Part shown: positions 60,785 to 64,000 of the stretch, piece after piece
Layout: each line of letters begins with the position of its first letter
Numbering within the stretch: the stretch's first letter is position 1
Origin: Streptacidiphilus rugosus AM-16
Lineage (GTDB): Bacteria; Actinomycetota; Actinomycetes; Streptomycetales; Streptomycetaceae
Reading direction: 5' to 3'
Assembly: GCF_000744655.1 (NCBI RefSeq)
Contig: NZ_JQMJ01000004.1
Location: 6,634,001-6,698,000 of the forward strand
Length of the DNA: 64,000 bases
Notes under the pieces: model-generated
The model's database searches: none
Seen by the model: only the letters and a program-made list of their open reading frames with translations
What the model was told of the DNA's origin: nothing
Translations under genes and position numbers: made by a program

Positions 60785-63340
60785 ATGTTCAAGACCGCAC
60801 TGCGCAACGTGCTGTCCCACAAGGGACGCCTGCTGATGACGATGCTCGCCGTCGTGCTGGGGACCGCCTTCGTGGCCGGCACCCTGGTCTTCTCCGACTC
60901 CGTCAGCACCGCGCTGCAGAACAGCATGTCGCACACCTACGACAACGTGTCCGTCCGGGTCGACGACCAGGCCTCGGGCTCCGAGCGCTCGGCGAAGAAC
61001 AACAACAGCGCCGCCGACCCGCTGACCACCAGGACGCTCCAGCGGATAACCGCGCTCCCGGGTACCGCCTCCGCCGTCGGCACCGCGCACGGCTTCGCCG
61101 GCATCGCCGACCCGCAGGGCCGGCTGATCGGGGAACGCGGCAACACCAGCGGCGCCAACTGGAGCCCCGCCGCGAACGGCGGCGGCGACTCGCGCTACCC
61201 GATGACGCAGGGCAGCGGCCCGGCCAACGGCACGCAGGTCGCGATCGACGAGAAGACCGCGGCGAAGAACGGCTTCAAGGTCGGCGACACCGTCCGCGTC
61301 GCCGTCAACGGCCCGGTCATGCAGCTGACCGTCTCCGGTCTCTTCACCACCGACGACCCGCAGGTCAGTTCGGGCGGCTCGCTGGTGCTGTTCGACACCG
61401 CCACCGCGCAGCAGCTCTACGCCAAGGCCGGGCAGTTCAGCGCCATCGACGTCACCGCCAAGCCCGGTGTCGGCCAGACCGCGCTGGAGGACCAGGTCCT
61501 CCAGGTCATCCCGCACAGCGCGAACATCACCGTCCACACGGGCGCCGACCTCGCCGCCACGGCGAAGCAGGACATCAAGGACGGCATGGCCAGCATGAGG
61601 ACGGCGATGCTCTTCTTCGCGGGCATCGCCCTCTTCGTCGGCATCTTCCTGATCTCGAACACCTTCACCATGCTGATCGCCCAGCGCACCCGCGAGCTGG
61701 CGCTGATGCGGGCGCTGGGGGCGAGCCGCAAGCAGGTCCGCCGCTCGGTGGTCCTGGAGGCGCTGCTGGTCGGCTTCAGCGCGTCGGTCGTCGGGCTGGC
61801 GGCCGGCATCGGGATCGGCGCCGCCCTGAAGGCCTGGGCCGGATCGAGCGGCAACATCCCCGCCGGCGGTCTGACGGTCACCGCCTCGACGGCGCTGATC
61901 ACCCTGCTGGTCGGCACCGTGGTCACGGCCCTGGCGGCGCTGTTCCCCGCGCTGCGCGCCTCCCGGGTCCCCCCGGTCGCGGCGATGAGCAGCAGCGACC
62001 AGCCCGCCTCGCAGAAGAGCCTGGTGGTCCGCAACAGCATCGGCGGCGTGCTCGGCGGGCTCGGCGTCGCGGCGGTGCTGCTGGGCGTGGACAAGGGCGG
62101 CAGCGACGGCCGGATGCCGGTCGCGCTGGGCGCGATGCTGGTGCTGCTGGGCGTCTTCGTGCTGACGCCGCTGCTGTCCCGGCCGATCATCGCGATCACC
62201 GGTCCGCTCTTCGGTCGGCTCTTCGGCGTCAGCGGCAGGCTGGCCAAGCAGAACGCGGTCCGCAACCCGCGCCGCACCGCCGCCACGGCCTCGGCGCTGA
62301 CGATCGGCGTGACGCTGATCGCCGCACTGACCGTCATCGGCACCTCGGTCAGCTCCGCGGTCACCAGCCAGGTCACCGCGAACATGAAGGCCGACTACGC
62401 GGTCAGCGCCGAGCTCGGCCTGCCGGCCACCAAGGCGCTGGTCGACCAGATCAAGAGCGCCAAGGGCGTCACCGCCACCAGCGTGATCGACGAGCAGTAC
62501 CTCCAGGCCGACGGCAGGGACCTGAGCGTCTCCGGCTTCGACGCGGGCAGCTTCGACCAGCTCGTGGCCCCGGTGATGAAGCAGGGCTCCACCGGCTCGC
62601 TGCAGCAGGGTCAGCTCCTGATCGACGCCGACCAGGCGAGCTCCCGCAAGCTCTCGGTGGGCAGCAGCGTCAAGGTCGACTACCCGAACGGCAGCACCGG
62701 CACGCTGACGGTCGGCGGCATCTACGAGAAGAGCGACCTGCTCGGCCCGGCCCTGCTGGGCGAGCAGATCCTGGCGCCGCACACCACCGCGTCCTACGTC
62801 ACGACCGTGCTGGTCAAGTCCGAGGGCGGCGCGAACGCCGCCAACGAGCAGGCGCTGCGGGACGCCACCGGCCTCAACCCGCTGATCAAGGTGCAGTCGC
62901 AGCAGCAGATGATCGACCAGTTCAACTCGACCATCTCGCTGATGCTGACCATCCTCTACGCCCTGCTGGGCATGGCGGTGCTGATCGCGGTCCTCGGCGT
63001 CATCAACACGCTGGCCATGTCCGTCTTCGAGCGGAAGCGCGAACTGGGCATGCTGCGAGCCGTCGGACTGGACAAGCGCGGCGTGAAGCGCATGGTCCGG
63101 CTGGAGGCCGTGGTGATCGCCCTGTTCGGCGCCGGCATGGGCATCGCCATCGGCACCTTCCTGGCCTGGGCCGCCAACCGCCTGCTGCAGGCGGACATGG
63201 CGAACCTGAGCACGGTCCTGCCGTGGGGTCAGCTGGCGCTGTTCCTCGCGACGGGCGGCGCGGTGGGCCTGCTGGCCGCGATGTGGCCGGCCCGCAGCGC
63301 GGCCAGGCTCGACATCCTCGGCGCGATCAAGACGGACTAG
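60785..63340 (+). CDS. FtsX-like ABC transporter permease (8-10 TM)
   Basis: This is an 851-residue permease. It has an N-terminal helix (about 15-37), a large extracytoplasmic domain (about 38-270), then three helices (about 270-395) with LISNTFTMLIAQRTRELALMRALGASRKQVRRS. A middle helix pair (about 425-470), a second extracytoplasmic domain (about 525-710) and three C-terminal helices (about 720-830) with IAVLGVINTLAMSVFERKRELGMLRAVGLDKRGV follow. The duplicated FtsX half-domains are clear. It probably exports, or mechanically couples, lipids or small peptides with the ATPase gene upstream. Confidence 0.94.
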   Translation: MFKTALRNVLSHKGRLLMTMLAVVLGTAFVAGTLVFSDSVSTALQNSMSHTYDNVSVRVDDQASGSERSAKNNNSAADPLTTRTLQRITALPGTASAVGTAHGFAGIADPQGRLIGERGNTSGANWSPAANGGGDSRYPMTQGSGPANGTQVAIDEKTAAKNGFKVGDTVRVAVNGPVMQLTVSGLFTTDDPQVSSGGSLVLFDTATAQQLYAKAGQFSAIDVTAKPGVGQTALEDQVLQVIPHSANITVHTGADLAATAKQDIKDGMASMRTAMLFFAGIALFVGIFLISNTFTMLIAQRTRELALMRALGASRKQVRRSVVLEALLVGFSASVVGLAAGIGIGAALKAWAGSSGNIPAGGLTVTASTALITLLVGTVVTALAALFPALRASRVPPVAAMSSSDQPASQKSLVVRNSIGGVLGGLGVAAVLLGVDKGGSDGRMPVALGAMLVLLGVFVLTPLLSRPIIAITGPLFGRLFGVSGRLAKQNAVRNPRRTAATASALTIGVTLIAALTVIGTSVSSAVTSQVTANMKADYAVSAELGLPATKALVDQIKSAKGVTATSVIDEQYLQADGRDLSVSGFDAGSFDQLVAPVMKQGSTGSLQQGQLLIDADQASSRKLSVGSSVKVDYPNGSTGTLTVGGIYEKSDLLGPALLGEQILAPHTTASYVTTVLVKSEGGANAANEQALRDATGLNPLIKVQSQQQMIDQFNSTISLMLTILYALLGMAVLIAVLGVINTLAMSVFERKRELGMLRAVGLDKRGVKRMVRLEAVVIALFGAGMGIAIGTFLAWAANRLLQADMANLSTVLPWGQLALFLATGGAVGLLAAMWPARSAARLDILGAIKTD

Positions 63341-63344
63341 GTCC

Positions 63345-63379
63345 GTCGTCCGGGGGCCGCGCACCGGCCCCCGGACGAC
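63345..63379 (+). terminator. Terminator hairpin after the ABC operon
   Basis: GTCGTCCGGGGGCC (63345-63358) pairs perfectly with GGCCCCCGGACGAC (63366-63379), a 14-bp stem with a 7-base loop directly after the permease stop. Confidence 0.8.
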
Positions 63380-63403
63380 TCTGTCGGCAAGCCGGGAAAC
63401 GCC

Positions 63404-63440
63404 AGTGCCCCCTGTCCGTCGGTGACGGACAGGGGGCACT
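63404..63440. terminator. Second terminator hairpin between convergent genes
   Basis: AGTGCCCCCTGTCCGTC (63404-63420) pairs perfectly with GACGGACAGGGGGCACT (63424-63440), a 17-bp stem with a 3-base loop. It faces the end of the minus-strand NADH dehydrogenase gene, so it probably terminates both. Confidence 0.8.
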
Positions 63441-63544
63441 CTCTGCGGCAGCGGTGCCGGTCATGAGCACCACGGTCTGTGGTCCGGCGACGCTGCCGGG
63501 CTAGTGGGCGGCGGTCGACTCGGGGCCGACCGCCTTTCAGCCGG

Positions 63545-64000
63545 TCAGGCCGAGACCTTCTCCTTGGCGGCCGGGGCCGCGGCCTGAGTGGGGATCGCCT
63601 TGGCGGGACCAGCCGCCTCGACGAACACCTCGCGCGGCTTCTCCATCTCCACCAGGGAGACCGTCTCGCGCTTCAGGAACATCGCGAGGGTCCAGTCGGC
63701 GAAGACGCGAACCTTGCGGTTCATGGTCGGCACGCGGCTGCCGTGGTACAGGCGGTGGAACCACCAGGCCGGACGGCCCTTCAGCTTGTACTTGCCGAAG
63801 AGGATCGCCACACCCTTGTGCAGGCCGAGACCGGCGACCGCACCGAGGTTCTTGTGCTTGTACTCCTTCTGCGGGAAGCCCCGCATGCCCGCGATGACGT
63901 TGTCACCGAGGACGATGGCCTGACGCACCGCGTGCTGGGCGTTCGGCGGGCACCAGGCGCCCTCGCCGACGGCGAGGTCCGGCACCTGGGCGTTGTCGCC
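63545..64000 (-). CDS. Type II NADH dehydrogenase (FAD-dependent oxidoreductase), C-terminal part
   Basis: The reading frame is open to the window edge. Visible residues include GDNAQVPD and CPPNAQHAVRQAIVLG, the FAD-binding end of an NDH-2/pyridine nucleotide-disulfide-type flavoprotein. The C-terminal helical region, KHKNLGAVAGLGLHKGVAILFGKYKLKGRPAWWFHRLYHGSRVPTMNRKVRVFADW in parts, is typical of actinobacterial Ndh membrane-association segments. About 151 residues are in the window; the N-terminal FAD and NADH folds lie beyond it. The very C-terminus is Ala/Lys-rich. Confidence 0.9.
   Translation of the reverse strand, partial: GDNAQVPDLAVGEGAWCPPNAQHAVRQAIVLGDNVIAGMRGFPQKEYKHKNLGAVAGLGLHKGVAILFGKYKLKGRPAWWFHRLYHGSRVPTMNRKVRVFADWTLAMFLKRETVSLVEMEKPREVFVEAAGPAKAIPTQAAAPAAKEKVSA

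Overview
This window is high-GC chromosomal DNA from an actinomycete, almost certainly Streptomycetaceae. Support: GTG starts are common, the genes are single-exon with strong GC3 bias, and there is mycothiol metabolism (mca), OxyR/AhpCD, an ECF42-type sigma factor, a DasR-type chitinase promoter and, most tellingly, a tRNA-Leu with a UAA anticodon whose sequence matches bldA. I cannot name the species. I see no prophage, IS element, CRISPR array or plasmid functions. The gene content looks like core chromosome with a few accessory secreted or regulatory loci.

Layout. 1-5 kb: tail of an ABC ATPase, pirin, then divergent oxyR and ahpC-ahpD (peroxide defence), and an AI-2E family permease. 5-10 kb: secreted lytic transglycosylase-like protein, PIN-PhoH ATPase, short cis-prenyltransferase, aldo/keto reductase. 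10-15 kb: a modular chitinase behind dre-like operators, then a D-amino-acid module (RidA divergent from a D-serine dehydratase/D-threonine aldolase-fold enzyme coupled to a D-aminoacylase). 15-21 kb: a degenerate endoglycoceramidase-like protein, a membrane protein with an alanine/aspartate-type aminotransferase, and pckG. 21-26 kb: TrhA-like protein, MFS exporter overlapping its TetR, and a YyaL-type thioredoxin protein. 26-36 kb: a large beta-helix/PKD/LDTR-repeat secreted protein, Baeyer-Villiger-type monooxygenase divergent from an AraC regulator, an ECF42 cluster, aldo/keto reductase and glutamate decarboxylase. 36-47 kb: NarK, Nur-box nickel transporter, mca, DUF4307, greA, DrrAB-like ABC exporter, ilvA, MarR and metB. 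47-59 kb: M48 protease, SMI1 protein, septum-formation-like protein, L,D-transpeptidase lipoprotein, cystathionine beta-synthase, SGNH hydrolase, thiolase and small proteins. 59-64 kb: bldA, a MacB/FtsX-type ABC pair, and the C-terminus of a type II NADH dehydrogenase.

Functional themes. Thiol and peroxide biology is spread across the window (oxyR-ahpCD, mca, cystathionine beta-synthase and cystathionine gamma-synthase/lyase, which together could make cysteine from homocysteine). Envelope and secreted functions include the transglycosylase, L,D-transpeptidase, chitinase and the beta-helix/LDTR protein. Several regulators have visible candidate operators next to their targets: dre sites at the chitinase, a TetR palindrome at the MFS gene, a Nur box at the nickel transporter, AraC-type direct repeats with 21-bp spacing at the monooxygenase/AraC divergon, and an ECF42-type promoter at the DGPF gene. 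Six intergenic regions carry members of one inverted-repeat family, mostly between convergent genes. All assignments come from reading the sequence and family knowledge; no database search was run.
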